Source of the DNA: Bin87 sp965220095
GTDB lineage: Bacteria > Chloroflexota > Dehalococcoidia > Lucifugimonadales > UBA3495
Length of the DNA: 64,000 nucleotides
Reading direction: 5' to 3'
Assembly: GCA_965220095.1 (NCBI GenBank)
Contig: OZ244805.1
Location: 3,162,001 to 3,226,000 of the forward strand
A model generated the notes under the pieces. That model did not search any database. It had not been told where the DNA came from and saw only the letters and a list, made by a program, of their open reading frames with translations. The stretch's first letter is position 1, and the number at the start of each line of letters is the position of its first letter. Below, piece by piece: positions 1 through 8,315 of this stretch. The position numbers and the translations under genes are program-made.

Positions 1-883
1 ACCCTCGGTGTCGGTTTTGCAGGTGGTTACGCAGGAAAATGGCAAAGGCGTTCATGCCCAGCAGTATCGCCAGCAGTACAATAATACCGGCCGCAGCCAA
101 TTGGTGGAACTCTTCCTGCGGCTTCGATATCCAGACGTAAATCTGGATGGGCAATACGGTGAAACGATCCAGCGGCGAGGTTGGCGCAAAGGGCACGAAG
201 GATAGCGCACCCATTATCACCAGCGGGGCCGCTTCACCCATCGCCCGACTGACCGCCAGGATGATGCCGGTCAGGATGCCGGGCATCGCCTGTGGCAGCA
301 CCAGTCGCCACACCACCTGCCAGCGCGTGCCGCCCAGGGCGTAGCCACCCTCCCTGATGGACGGCGGCACGGCACGGATTGATTCCTCGGCAGACACGAT
401 GACCACGGGCATGATCAGCATGGCCAGCGTCAAACCGGCGGCCAGCGTGCTCTTGCCCAGTGAGAACAGGGCAACGAAGATGGTGAGTCCCAGGATGCCG
501 TAGACGATTGACGGCACCGCGGCCAGGTTCTTGATGTTGGTTTGAACGAGGTCGGTGATGCGGCTGGCCCTCGCGTACTCTTCCAGGTATATGGCAGCGG
601 ACACTCCCACCGAGAACGATATGAAAATGCAAATCGCCATCACCCAAAGCGTGCCCACGATGGATGGGAACAGGCCGGAATTGATGGCTTTGCTGGAGGC
701 ATTCTCGGTGATCAGGTCCAGCCTCAACCACGACCACCCCTCGGAGATTACGAAGTAGAGCAGCGCGGCCAGCATCAACATCGCAACGCCTACGGTGACG
801 ATGCAGATCGCATGGAATATGCCGGCATTGCGCTTGCGTCGAGCGAGCCGCCGGCGGTAGCCGGGCGCGATTTCGACCGCCAT
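1..883 (-). CDS. pstA: Phosphate ABC transporter permease PstA (3' end cut by window)
   Basis: Inner-membrane permease subunit that, with PstC and the PstB ATPase, imports phosphate delivered by PstS. The reading frame from the ATG at 883-881 has no stop before position 1, giving 294 codons, close to the full usual length, so only the extreme C-terminus is missing. Visible features are a basic cytoplasmic N-terminus (MAVEIAPGYRRRLARRK), a first membrane segment, and the binding-protein-dependent transport signature region around 'EGGYALGGTRWQVV' followed by 'AVSRAMGEAAPLV'. Its ATG shares one base with the pstC stop (TAATG), so the two are translationally coupled in one operon. No PstS or PstB lies within the window. 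Confidence 0.93.
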   Translation of the reverse strand, partial: MAVEIAPGYRRRLARRKRNAGIFHAICIVTVGVAMLMLAALLYFVISEGWSWLRLDLITENASSKAINSGLFPSIVGTLWVMAICIFISFSVGVSAAIYLEEYARASRITDLVQTNIKNLAAVPSIVYGILGLTIFVALFSLGKSTLAAGLTLAMLIMPVVIVSAEESIRAVPPSIREGGYALGGTRWQVVWRLVLPQAMPGILTGIILAVSRAMGEAAPLVIMGALSFVPFAPTSPLDRFTVLPIQIYVWISKPQEEFHQLAAAGIIVLLAILLGMNAFAIFLRNHLQNRHRG

Positions 884-2247
884 TATTCGTACACCTCTCG
901 GAACCGGGCCACGACGAACTGGCTGATCAGATTCATCACCAAGGTGATGACGAACAGCGTAATTCCGACGGCGAACAGCGCCTGAAACTGTGCGGTGCCG
1001 GGTATAGCGTTGTCGCTGAAGTTGGTCGTAGCCATGAATCCGGTCATGGTGTTCACCGGCTCCAGCGGGTTGAAGGTCAATTTTTCGTTCTGGCCGGCGG
1101 CGATGAACACAATCATGGTCTCGCCAACCGCTCTGGACATTGCCAGTATGAAGGCGGCCACAATGCCAGATAATGCCGCCGGCACCACGACCTTGACAGC
1201 CACCTCGACTTTGGTGGCGCCCAGCGCGAACGCGCCTTCCCGCAGGCTGAGGGGCACCGCGCGCATCGCATCCTCGCTGAGGCTGGACACCATCGGCACA
1301 ATCATAACGCCCATCACGATGGCGGCGGACAAAGCGTTGAAGATGCCAATGTCATCGCCGAAAACACGCAGGAAGGGAGTGATGAAGAACAGAGCGAAAA
1401 AGCCGTAGACCACCGTGGGAACTCCGGCCAACACCTCGAGCACGGGTTTGGTAACGGCGCGAACCCGAGGTTTCGCATACTCGCTGAGGTAAATGGCGCA
1501 CAACAAACCCAACGGAACGGCGATGCACATTGCCAGCAGCGAGATCATCATTGTGCCGACGAGCAACGGCCAGACGCCGTAGGAACGGGGCACCAGCAGC
1601 GTGCGCCATTTGGTGTCGGTAAAGTAGCGTTGCCATTTCACCGACTCCGGAACGGCGAAGGATTTGGTTTGCAGTGCGGCTCCCGGCACACCATTGGATA
1701 TGGCTGCCACCGTTACCTTGTAGGACCTTCCGGGAGAAGCGTCGGATATAACGCAGGACACCCGGTCTGCGCCCGGCAATTCGCAGTCAGACACATCGGT
1801 CTTCAGACTTGGTAGTATGGAAACGGCGTAGCCACTGACCGGCGCGCCGGCGATGGGTCGGTCCCAGGAGATATAGATCAGCGAATCTGTGGTGGCGCGC
1901 ACCGAAACCCGGGGGATGGCACCTGGGGCGGCTGTTCCGGGCGGTTTTGTTTCAGGAGTGGTTGTTGCGGGGGGAACTTGGCTTACCGCGTCCGCCGGCT
2001 CGCCGGTTGCCACGACTTCGGTCGGCTTGGCCTCGTAGAAATCTGCGGCGAAGAAACGCACTCCCTCATAGAGCAGCACCGCCACGATGGCCACGGTTAC
2101 CATAACGGATACCATCGCCAATAAAAAAAGCACCGACTTGATAACTTTTTCAAGTAGGTGCTTTGAGCCACTGGATGCAAGTGGCTTGTCGACAGTTGAC
2201 GCCGGGTCAACCGCCGACCTGGAGCCGGGTATTTTAGCGAAAAGCAC
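883..2247 (-). CDS. pstC: Phosphate ABC transporter permease PstC with extracellular FN3-like insert
   Basis: 454-aa permease partner of PstA. TM1 spans roughly residues 36-60. The conserved permease core starts near residue 224 and includes 'LREGAFALGATKVEV' and 'AMSRAVGETMIVF'. Between them lies a long insert: a Thr/Pro-rich linker (about 75-109) and a beta-sandwich-like segment (about 110-200) with fibronectin-III features: Trp128 in 'YISWDRP', and 'SYKVTVAAISNG' near the end. Cys155 and Cys165 could form a disulfide. Typical PstC proteins are about 300-320 aa, so the insert accounts for the excess. It falls in the first outward-facing loop. The GTG start at 2247 follows a GAGGTG ribosome site. 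Identity is sure; the FN3 call rests on pattern only. Confidence 0.92.
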   Translation of the reverse strand: MLFAKIPGSRSAVDPASTVDKPLASSGSKHLLEKVIKSVLFLLAMVSVMVTVAIVAVLLYEGVRFFAADFYEAKPTEVVATGEPADAVSQVPPATTTPETKPPGTAAPGAIPRVSVRATTDSLIYISWDRPIAGAPVSGYAVSILPSLKTDVSDCELPGADRVSCVISDASPGRSYKVTVAAISNGVPGAALQTKSFAVPESVKWQRYFTDTKWRTLLVPRSYGVWPLLVGTMMISLLAMCIAVPLGLLCAIYLSEYAKPRVRAVTKPVLEVLAGVPTVVYGFFALFFITPFLRVFGDDIGIFNALSAAIVMGVMIVPMVSSLSEDAMRAVPLSLREGAFALGATKVEVAVKVVVPAALSGIVAAFILAMSRAVGETMIVFIAAGQNEKLTFNPLEPVNTMTGFMATTNFSDNAIPGTAQFQALFAVGITLFVITLVMNLISQFVVARFREVYE

Positions 2248-2343
2248 GATGGCTCACCTCATCGGCGCGGCGTTCTTATGCGCCGGGGCATCCAATGTCG
2301 TAGACCGCGAAATGTCCTGCTGCGCTCATCGTTTGGCCATATT

Positions 2344-2372
2344 ATAATAGGTGTGCCCCGATTTTCCGTCAA
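2344..2372 (-). promoter_or_regulatory. Predicted sigma-70 promoter of the pst operon
   Basis: Read on the minus strand, TTGACG (2372-2367) is followed after 17 bp by TATTAT (2349-2344). The start site would be near 2337, giving a leader of about 90 nt before the pstC GTG. No PHO-box-like direct repeat was recognised by eye. Confidence 0.6.
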
Positions 2373-2389
2373 CCTGCGGGGAGCGTCGT

Positions 2390-2527
2390 GCGAACCCACT
2401 TTAATCTGTTATTGCGAGGAGCATAGCGACGTGGCAATCTCGATGCGGCTGAACGCACGTCGGCGAACCGCCGTTGCTACGGCGACGAGATTGCCACGCT
2501 ACGCTCGTAATGACAAAGTGGGTACGC
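2390..2527. repeat. MITE-like palindromic repeat, copy 1
   Basis: About 138 bp with long inverted arms. The outer arms read CCCACTTT / AAAGTGGG, and the inner arms contain 'GACGTGGCAATCTCG' and its complement near 2504-2491. The copy at 11110-11257 is nearly identical over its whole length, including the central loop. It lies between the divergent pst promoter and the LLM gene and could fold into a long hairpin in RNA. No ORF inside is credible. Confidence 0.8.
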
Positions 2528-2614
2528 CTGAGGCGGAGAGCCGAAAATCGTGCTACTCGCGACTCAACAGCGGCCCGGGCCGGTACGCGCGTCGGGTGAA
2601 CAAGGGGAGGCAAG

Positions 2615-3652
2615 TTGAGCCAAAATTTGCAACTGAGCGTGGTTGACCAGTCACCCATGCGCGAGGGAAGCTCCGCCGGTGTGGCGCTGCGCGAGACCAT
2701 CCAACTCGCAAAGGCCACCGAAACGATGGGATACGAGCGTTACTGGGTGGCCGAACATCACAACCTGCCCAATTTTGCCGGCACCGCCCCCGAGGTTCTG
2801 GTTGGGCAGATTGCGGCCAATACCCGGCGCATCCGCGTCGGTTCCGGCGGCGTGATGCTGTCGCACTACAGCTCCCTGAAAGTGGCGGAGACGTTCCGTA
2901 TGCTGGATGCCTTCTACCCCGGACGCATCGATTTGGGCATCGGTCGGGCGCCCGGAAGCGATCAGATAACCGCCGCCGCGCTTGCGTATCCCAGCACCCC
3001 GAAAGACATTCGCCATTTTCCGCAGCAGGTGCGGGACGTGGTGAACTATCTGAACGACTCGCAGCCCGACGACCACCCCTTCAGCGCGGTGGCTGCATCC
3101 CCGGACGAACCGGACACTGCGCCGCAGGTCTGGTTGCTGGGGTCTCGGTACGAGTCGGCGTTTATGGCCGCCAAGATGGGCCTGCCCTTCGCCTACGCAC
3201 ACTTCTTCGGCATGGGCGCCGAAGACGGCCCGCAAATTGTGGAATCGTACCGGCAGAATTTCGAGGCCTCGGAGCACCTGGAGCAACCGTTGGTGAACGT
3301 TGGAGTGCAGGTACTGTGCGCCGACACCGAGGAAGAGGCTCGGCGGATCGGGTCCAGCCGAAACCTGGGTCGCCTGCGGTCGGTAACCGGCCTGGCCAAG
3401 GGCATTCCATCACCGGAGTTGGCTGCTTCGTACAAATATCTGGCCAACGAGTGGCAATTCATACAGCAATATCTCCGCAATTGCGTGGACGGCGACCCGG
3501 AACAGGTGAAGGCAGGGCTGGAGCGAGTGTCGGAACAGTATCAAACCGCCGATCTGAGCGTGGTCACCATCTGTTACCACTACGCCGACCGCGTGCGCTC
3601 CTACGAACTGGTGGCGCAGGCGTGCGGTTTGGAGCCGCCCGACCTGGGTTAA
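2615..3652 (+). CDS. LLM-class flavin-dependent oxidoreductase (MsnO8-like)
   Basis: 345-aa luciferase-like monooxygenase fold protein (TIM barrel using FMNH2 or F420). Hallmarks: 'YERYWVAEHHNLP' near residue 40 and 'RIRVGSGGVMLSHYSSLKVAE' near 70-90, followed by 'YPGRIDLGIGRAPG', which together define the 'alkanal monooxygenase-like, MsnO8 family' pattern. The start is a TTG at 2615 preceded by GGGGAGG six bases upstream; the next frame gives no better start. The substrate cannot be told from sequence. It is the first of four LLM paralogs in the window and stands alone, flanked upstream by a palindromic repeat and downstream by a convergent gene. Confidence 0.88.
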   Translation: MSQNLQLSVVDQSPMREGSSAGVALRETIQLAKATETMGYERYWVAEHHNLPNFAGTAPEVLVGQIAANTRRIRVGSGGVMLSHYSSLKVAETFRMLDAFYPGRIDLGIGRAPGSDQITAAALAYPSTPKDIRHFPQQVRDVVNYLNDSQPDDHPFSAVAASPDEPDTAPQVWLLGSRYESAFMAAKMGLPFAYAHFFGMGAEDGPQIVESYRQNFEASEHLEQPLVNVGVQVLCADTEEEARRIGSSRNLGRLRSVTGLAKGIPSPELAASYKYLANEWQFIQQYLRNCVDGDPEQVKAGLERVSEQYQTADLSVVTICYHYADRVRSYELVAQACGLEPPDLG

Positions 3653-3681
3653 AAACCGGGGCGACAGTGAGAGACTGCCAA

Positions 3682-3725
3682 CCCCGGCTTCCGGTCAACG
3701 TCGCCCCGGCTTCCGGTCAACGTCG
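3682..3725. repeat. Perfect 2 x 22 bp tandem duplication
   Basis: The 22-bp unit beginning CCCCGGCTTCCGGTC is repeated twice without mismatch (3682-3703, 3704-3725) in the gap between the converging LLM and HAD genes. It is probably a recent slippage duplication; no function is visible. Confidence 0.85.
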
Positions 3726-3751
3726 ATTGATGCGGGTGCCCGGGTGCGGGG

Positions 3752-4477
3752 TTACGCTCCCAGCTTGGCCGCCAGGTCGACGAAGCTGTCGGCCACCACG
3801 TTGAACGAAGGATCCGGCGTCGGGTCCGGCGTGCGGTCCGGGCCATGTTCTTTGGGACGCGGCACGAATCCGGTGCGGAGACCCACCTTGGCCGATGCGA
3901 GCAGGTCTCCCTGGTGGGCGGCCACCATCATTACCTGCTCCGGTTTAAGGCCCAGGAGTTTCACTGCGGCGCCATAGCTTTCCGGGTCGGGCTTGTAGTG
4001 CTGGGCAACTTCGGCCCCGAGGATGCAATCCCAGGGCATCCCGCCGTTCTTGGCCATGTTGGTCATCAGCGCGATGTTGCCGTTTGACATGGGGGCGATG
4101 ATGAACTTGTTCTTGAGGCGGTAGAGTCCGGGCACCGTGTCCGCCCACGGGCGCAGGTGGTGCCAGAAGTAAGTTACCTCCATCTTCTCGTCGTCGCTGA
4201 AACCAGAGATTTCATATTCGTCAAGCACGTCGTCCAGCGACATGCGGTGCAACGCGTCCAGGTTGGTCCACGGTAATTCGCCGTGCCGCACCTTATCCAT
4301 GTAGGGGCGGTACTTGCCGCGCCAGGAGTCGGCGAACGCAGCCCAGTCGCGGTCGATGCCCTTAATGCGACCCATGTTCGCGCACTGTTCGGTAATGCTG
4401 GACCGCCAGTCCACCACCGTGCCGAATACGTCGAAAATGCAGGCTTTGACGTCAAGCCCCAGCGCTTCGTTTGCCAT
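3752..4477 (-). CDS. Haloacid dehalogenase type II-like HAD hydrolase
   Basis: 241-aa cytoplasmic HAD-superfamily enzyme. Motif I is 'FDVFGTVVDWR' with nucleophile Asp16, motif II is the 'PMSNGN' loop, motif III Lys is in 'HYKPDPESYGAA', and the acidic motif IV is in 'VAAHQGDLLASAKVGLRTGFV'. This last arrangement resembles L-2-haloacid dehalogenases rather than phosphatases. A short Pro/Asp repeat (TPDPTPDPS) sits near the C-terminus. The ATG follows GGGAGGT on the minus strand. It probably hydrolyses 2-haloacids or a related small acid, but substrate is inferred from family only. Confidence 0.85.
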   Translation of the reverse strand: MANEALGLDVKACIFDVFGTVVDWRSSITEQCANMGRIKGIDRDWAAFADSWRGKYRPYMDKVRHGELPWTNLDALHRMSLDDVLDEYEISGFSDDEKMEVTYFWHHLRPWADTVPGLYRLKNKFIIAPMSNGNIALMTNMAKNGGMPWDCILGAEVAQHYKPDPESYGAAVKLLGLKPEQVMMVAAHQGDLLASAKVGLRTGFVPRPKEHGPDRTPDPTPDPSFNVVADSFVDLAAKLGA

Positions 4478-4584
4478 AACGTAGACCTCCCATTTGGGCT
4501 TTCGGATGATTTTTGGAATGCGAATGTTGGAAATTATCCTAGCATACCCGGAAACCGGATTCGTGCCCCACCGCGACCGGCGGG

Positions 4585-5319
4585 TCAGCCGGCGATGGCC
4601 AGCAAGATGTCGGCCAGCTCCCGTGGCGTTGTGATCATGGGGTCGTGGCCGGTGTCGATGCGGTGCACGCCCCAGTTTGACGCGGCTGCCTTTTCGGCCA
4701 CCGCCTCAAACCCGGACTCGCTGCACAGCACGAATTCGCGGCGCAGGGCCTGCGCTTCCGGTCTGCCGGTGCGCACGGGTTGCGAGAAGGTGAGGGTAGG
4801 CTGCGGACTCAGCCTGGGCAGCACGAACCGCTGATCATCGGGATCGTTGATGGACCAGCGTTCGGCGATTTCGTCGGCGGTGGTCGGCGCCGGCATGAAC
4901 GGTGCGCTGTCTGCAATGTGTTGCCGGATGCGCGCGACGAATTCCGGGCCGCGCACCGCCTCCAACTGGTCGACCATCGCTTCGCCATCGGCGGGCACCA
5001 CGCCGTTGACATAAACCAGGGCAGCGATCCGCTCCGGGCAAACCTCGGCAACGCCGGTGATGACCATGCCGGCGTAGGCGTGGGCCACCAGCACGGCGTC
5101 TTGCAGGTCGTTGGATTCCAGCAACTGCGCCACATCCCGGATGTGCAGGTCCAAATTGAACGATGCCGGAGGCATGAGGGCCGCCAGGTGGGCCCGGTCG
5201 CCCAGCCCGGTCAAACTTGGAGTGAGTACGGTGCTCCCGGCTTCCCGCAGCAGGGGAGCAACCTTCCACCAGCACCATCCGCCGTGCCAGGCTCCGTGAA
5301 TCAATACAAACGTGGTCAT
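4585..5319 (-). CDS. Alpha/beta hydrolase-fold protein with nucleophile Ser replaced by Ala
   Basis: 244-aa protein of the small esterase/hydroxynitrile-lyase-like group ('FVLIHGAWHGGWCWWKV' oxyanion-side motif at residues 4-20, 'TGLGDRAH' at 37-44). The nucleophile elbow, usually G-H-S-x-G-G, here reads A79-H80-A81-Y82-A83-G84, so the catalytic serine is an alanine (codon GCC near 5077). The C-terminal histidine motif 'GHDPMI' (His225) is kept. The frame is intact over its whole length, arguing against simple decay. It may be non-hydrolytic, a binding protein, or an enzyme with a shifted mechanism. It lies 44 bp downstream of the alcohol dehydrogenase on the same strand and is probably co-transcribed with it. 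Confidence 0.85.
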   Translation of the reverse strand: MTTFVLIHGAWHGGWCWWKVAPLLREAGSTVLTPSLTGLGDRAHLAALMPPASFNLDLHIRDVAQLLESNDLQDAVLVAHAYAGMVITGVAEVCPERIAALVYVNGVVPADGEAMVDQLEAVRGPEFVARIRQHIADSAPFMPAPTTADEIAERWSINDPDDQRFVLPRLSPQPTLTFSQPVRTGRPEAQALRREFVLCSESGFEAVAEKAAASNWGVHRIDTGHDPMITTPRELADILLAIAG

Positions 5320-5362
5320 ATTTGCGCCATCCTTCTGCCCTGCATCACAACCACCGTCTACC

Positions 5363-6451
5363 CTACATCACAACGACCGAGCGCAGCACTTCTCCTCGAC
5401 CCATGCGCTCGAAAGCGGCTTCAACGTCATCTATAGCGATGCGTTCGCTGACAAAACCGTCCAGGTTCAGGCGGCCTTGCAGGTACAGGTCAATCAGCAT
5501 CGGGAAGTCGCGGGTGGGCAGGCAATCGCCGTACCAGGAGGATTTGAGCGAACCGCCGCGTCCGAAAACCTCGATCAGCGGCAGTTCAATTTTCATCGTG
5601 GGGTCCGGGACACCAACCAGCACCACGGTACCGGCGTGGTCGCGGGCGTAAAAAGCCTGTTCGTAGGTGGTTGGGTTGCCCACGGCCTCAATCGCCACGT
5701 TCACGCCGTTGCCGCCGGTCAGTTCCCGGATGGCCGCAACTGGGTCGGTTTGGGTGGAGTTTATGGTATGGGTGGCGCCGAATCCTTTGGCCCAGTCGAG
5801 TTTGCGGTCGTCGATGTCCACCGCGATGATGATGTTGGCGCCAGCCAGTTGCGCGCCGGCGACCGCTGCGTTGCCGACGCCGCCGCAACCGATGACCGCC
5901 ACTGAATCGCCGCGACTCACACCGCCGGTGTTGATTGCTGCGCCCAGGCCCGCCATGATGCCGCAACCAATCAGGCCCGCCGCGAGAGGGCTTGCCGCCG
6001 GATCGACCTTGACGGCCTGGAGCGCGTCCACCAGCGTCAGGTCGCAGAACGCCCCGATGCCCAATGCGGGCGACACCGGCGATCCGTCGGTCAGGGTCAT
6101 TTTCTGCTCGGCGTTGCGGCTGGAGAAGCAGTACCAAGGCCGGCCACGCACGCAGGAACGGCATTGACCGCACGGGGCACGCCAGGCGAGAATCACAAAA
6201 TCGCCGGGCACAACATTGCTGACTCCGGCCCCGATTTTCTCCACGATACCGGCTGCCTCGTGGCCCAGCAGGAACGGAAAGTCATCGTTGATTGCGCCTT
6301 CCCGGTAATGCAAATCCGTATGGCAAACGCCGCAGGCCTGGATTCGCACCAGCGCCTCGCCCTCGCCGGGGTCGGGAACCAGAATCGGTACCAGTTCCAC
6401 CGGCGCACCCTTCGACCGCGAGATGACCCCCCGCACTTCATTAACTGCCAT
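5363..6451 (-). CDS. Zn-dependent MDR alcohol dehydrogenase (mycothiol/class III-like)
   Basis: 362-aa medium-chain dehydrogenase. Catalytic zinc ligands lie in 'CGVCHTDLHY' (Cys43) and 'GHEAAG' (His64-Glu65); the structural zinc lobe has Cys94, Cys97, Cys100 and Cys108. The Rossmann motif is 'VIGCGGVGNAAVAGAQLAG' near residue 188. The overall pattern resembles S-(hydroxymethyl)mycothiol dehydrogenase and other class III-related enzymes, which oxidise thiol-formaldehyde adducts or alcohols using NAD. The ATG at 6451 has GGAGG ten bases upstream. It is divergent from the nucleoside hydrolase gene. Family is sure, substrate is not. Confidence 0.9.
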   Translation of the reverse strand: MAVNEVRGVISRSKGAPVELVPILVPDPGEGEALVRIQACGVCHTDLHYREGAINDDFPFLLGHEAAGIVEKIGAGVSNVVPGDFVILAWRAPCGQCRSCVRGRPWYCFSSRNAEQKMTLTDGSPVSPALGIGAFCDLTLVDALQAVKVDPAASPLAAGLIGCGIMAGLGAAINTGGVSRGDSVAVIGCGGVGNAAVAGAQLAGANIIIAVDIDDRKLDWAKGFGATHTINSTQTDPVAAIRELTGGNGVNVAIEAVGNPTTYEQAFYARDHAGTVVLVGVPDPTMKIELPLIEVFGRGGSLKSSWYGDCLPTRDFPMLIDLYLQGRLNLDGFVSERIAIDDVEAAFERMGRGEVLRSVVVM

Positions 6452-6561
6452 TTTATCAATGCCTCCGTGCCGGCGTCAGAAAACCACCGACGATGCTCAC
6501 GATATAATGCCGGAACCCACTGGCAGCGTCAAAGGTCGTTGCCGGTTGCCCAACCGAGGTA

Positions 6562-7539
6562 ATGATGCCCAAACGCGTGATTATCGACACCGACCCCGGC
6601 GTGGACGACACCGCCGCAATCCTGCTGGCGCTGGCCAGCCCGGAGTTGCAGGTCGACGCGTTAACCGCCGTGTACGGAAACGGCTCAATGGCGCAGTGCG
6701 CCAGCAACGCCCGGCGGATTTTGGCGGTGGCCGGCCGCAGTGACATCCCGGTGTACCGGGGAGCCGAAGGGCCGTTGTTGCGCCGCGCCAACGACGGTTG
6801 GGCCTGGCACATTCACGGCGGCGATGCTCTGGGGGGCGTGGCCGATGCCGTACCCGAACCGTTGCCCGATGCCGCGTCCGTCGACCGGGTGGCCGCATTG
6901 GAAATTGCCCGGCGCGCGCTGGAGGCTCCGGGCGAAATTACCGTCCTGGCGCTAGGCCGCATGACCAACGTGGCGCTGGCGTTGCGAATTGCACCGCAAA
7001 TCGCAGATGCACTAGCCGGGGTGGTGGTAATGGGTGGCGCAGTCCGGGTGCCTGGCAACGTTTCTCCGGTGGCGACGGCGAACCTGCACGAAGACCCTGA
7101 ATCGGCGGCCATTCTGTATGAATCAGGTGTACCGATCACTCAGGTCGGGCTGGACGTTTGCGATCGGGCTGGCTTTTCCACCGGTCAATTCGAGCGACTT
7201 GCACAGTGCCCGGCTCCGGCAGTGGCCCTGCTGGTGGCGGCTTCGGGATTTACCCGGCAGGCGTACCAGCGGATGGGTCGGCTGGCCGACGGGGAAGCAG
7301 TGCGATACAACGACATTCCCGCAATGGCATTCGCCATCGACCCAACCCTGATGGAGTCTCGCCGGATGTACGTGTCCGTTGACACCGCCAGCGACTTGAC
7401 CCGAGGGCAAACGGTTGCAGACTGGTATGGCTCCACCGGGTTCGCACCCAATGTGGATGTTTGCCTTGACGTGGACGCCCCGCGCCTCACTAACCTGGTG
7501 GTCGACCGACTGGTGAGCCATCCCTGGCCCACCCACTAA
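6562..7539 (+). CDS. Inosine-uridine preferring nucleoside hydrolase family protein
   Basis: 325-aa nucleoside N-ribohydrolase family member. The N-terminal calcium/ribose site 'DTDPGVDDTAAILLAL' is intact (residues 9-24), followed by 'ALGRMTNVALAL', 'VVVMGGA' and 'ATANLHEDPESAAIL'. Near the C-terminus the conserved His-Asp pair of the classic enzymes is replaced by Asn-Asp in 'RYNDIPAMAFAIDP', so base preference may differ. It would hydrolyse nucleosides to ribose and base in a salvage route. Translation starts at an ATG-ATG pair after CGAGGT. It converges with the peroxiredoxin gene. Confidence 0.9.
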   Translation: MMPKRVIIDTDPGVDDTAAILLALASPELQVDALTAVYGNGSMAQCASNARRILAVAGRSDIPVYRGAEGPLLRRANDGWAWHIHGGDALGGVADAVPEPLPDAASVDRVAALEIARRALEAPGEITVLALGRMTNVALALRIAPQIADALAGVVVMGGAVRVPGNVSPVATANLHEDPESAAILYESGVPITQVGLDVCDRAGFSTGQFERLAQCPAPAVALLVAASGFTRQAYQRMGRLADGEAVRYNDIPAMAFAIDPTLMESRRMYVSVDTASDLTRGQTVADWYGSTGFAPNVDVCLDVDAPRLTNLVVDRLVSHPWPTH

Positions 7540-7593
7540 AAAGCCACGCCCGTTGCCAAGCGCGGCTACCTGGTCAACGCGGTTGCGCCGGAC

Positions 7594-8067
7594 TTACGAC
7601 AGGGCGGCTACCGCGGCCTGAACCTCTGCGTAATCGGGTTCAACGCCGGGGCTTTCCGATACCCAGTGATAGCGCACCACACCGTCTTTGTCGACGACGG
7701 TTACCGCGCGCTTGGCGGCGACGTATCCCTGCATTCCGGCCAGGCCGGGCAGCGCAACGTCGTAGGCGTTTACCACCTCGCGGTTGTAGTCGCTGAGGAA
7801 GGTGTAATTGACATTGTTGGCGGCCTTCCATGCGGCCTGTGCGAAGGGAGGGTCGACGGTGATGCCGACGATTTCCGCATTCATGGAGCTGAACTGGTCG
7901 ATGCGGTCGCGCAGGGCGCACATTTCGGTGGTGCAAACGCCGGTGAAGGCTCCGGGGAAGAATGCGAGCACCACGTTTTTGCCCCGGTACTCGCTTAGGG
8001 TGCGCTGTTGTTGCGGGGTTTCATGCAGCGTGAAATCGGGGGCTGCCTGTCCTACGGTGATGGCCAT
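7594..8067 (-). CDS. Peroxiredoxin (AhpC/TSA superfamily, AhpE-like)
   Basis: 157-aa thiol peroxidase that reduces hydroperoxides. The active-site motif 'PGAFTGVCTTEMC' carries peroxidatic Cys45, with Cys50 three residues further on; no distant resolving cysteine is seen, so it is of the one-Cys/AhpE type or uses Cys50. The rest of the fold ('VVLAFFPGAF', 'VGITVDPPFAQAAWK', 'VVDKDGVVRYHWV') is complete. The minus-strand ATG at 8067 has an AGGAGGT site a few bases upstream. It is divergent from the gamma-glutamyltransferase-like gene. Confidence 0.92.
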   Translation of the reverse strand: MAITVGQAAPDFTLHETPQQQRTLSEYRGKNVVLAFFPGAFTGVCTTEMCALRDRIDQFSSMNAEIVGITVDPPFAQAAWKAANNVNYTFLSDYNREVVNAYDVALPGLAGMQGYVAAKRAVTVVDKDGVVRYHWVSESPGVEPDYAEVQAAVAALS

Positions 8068-8315
8068 GAATGGACCTCCTGGTGGGGAACATCTGTTGAT
8101 TCATCGCAAGTTTCGACGCCTTGCAAATGACCTCGGTGAGGTGCCGGCGACCCGGTTATCTTATCATAAGCGCTCCGGCCGGCTCGGTGCGGAACGTATG
8201 GCGCGGAACTGCTGCCGCGCGCAGGCCGGGCCGCCCGCGACTCGAGGGATGCGGTCGTTCGGGGGCCGTGCTAAACTGGCCGCCAACCCGCGCCAGCGCC
8301 ATCCGGAGCCTGAAA

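Noticed and set aside
6503..6508. TATAAT upstream of the nucleoside hydrolase gene
   Set aside because: No acceptable -35 hexamer at the right distance; not listed as a promoter.
8121..8315. N-terminal extension of the gamma-glutamyltransferase-like gene
   Set aside because: The extra 65 residues are Arg/Gly/Pro-rich, without family similarity, while the ATG at 8316 has GGAG upstream.
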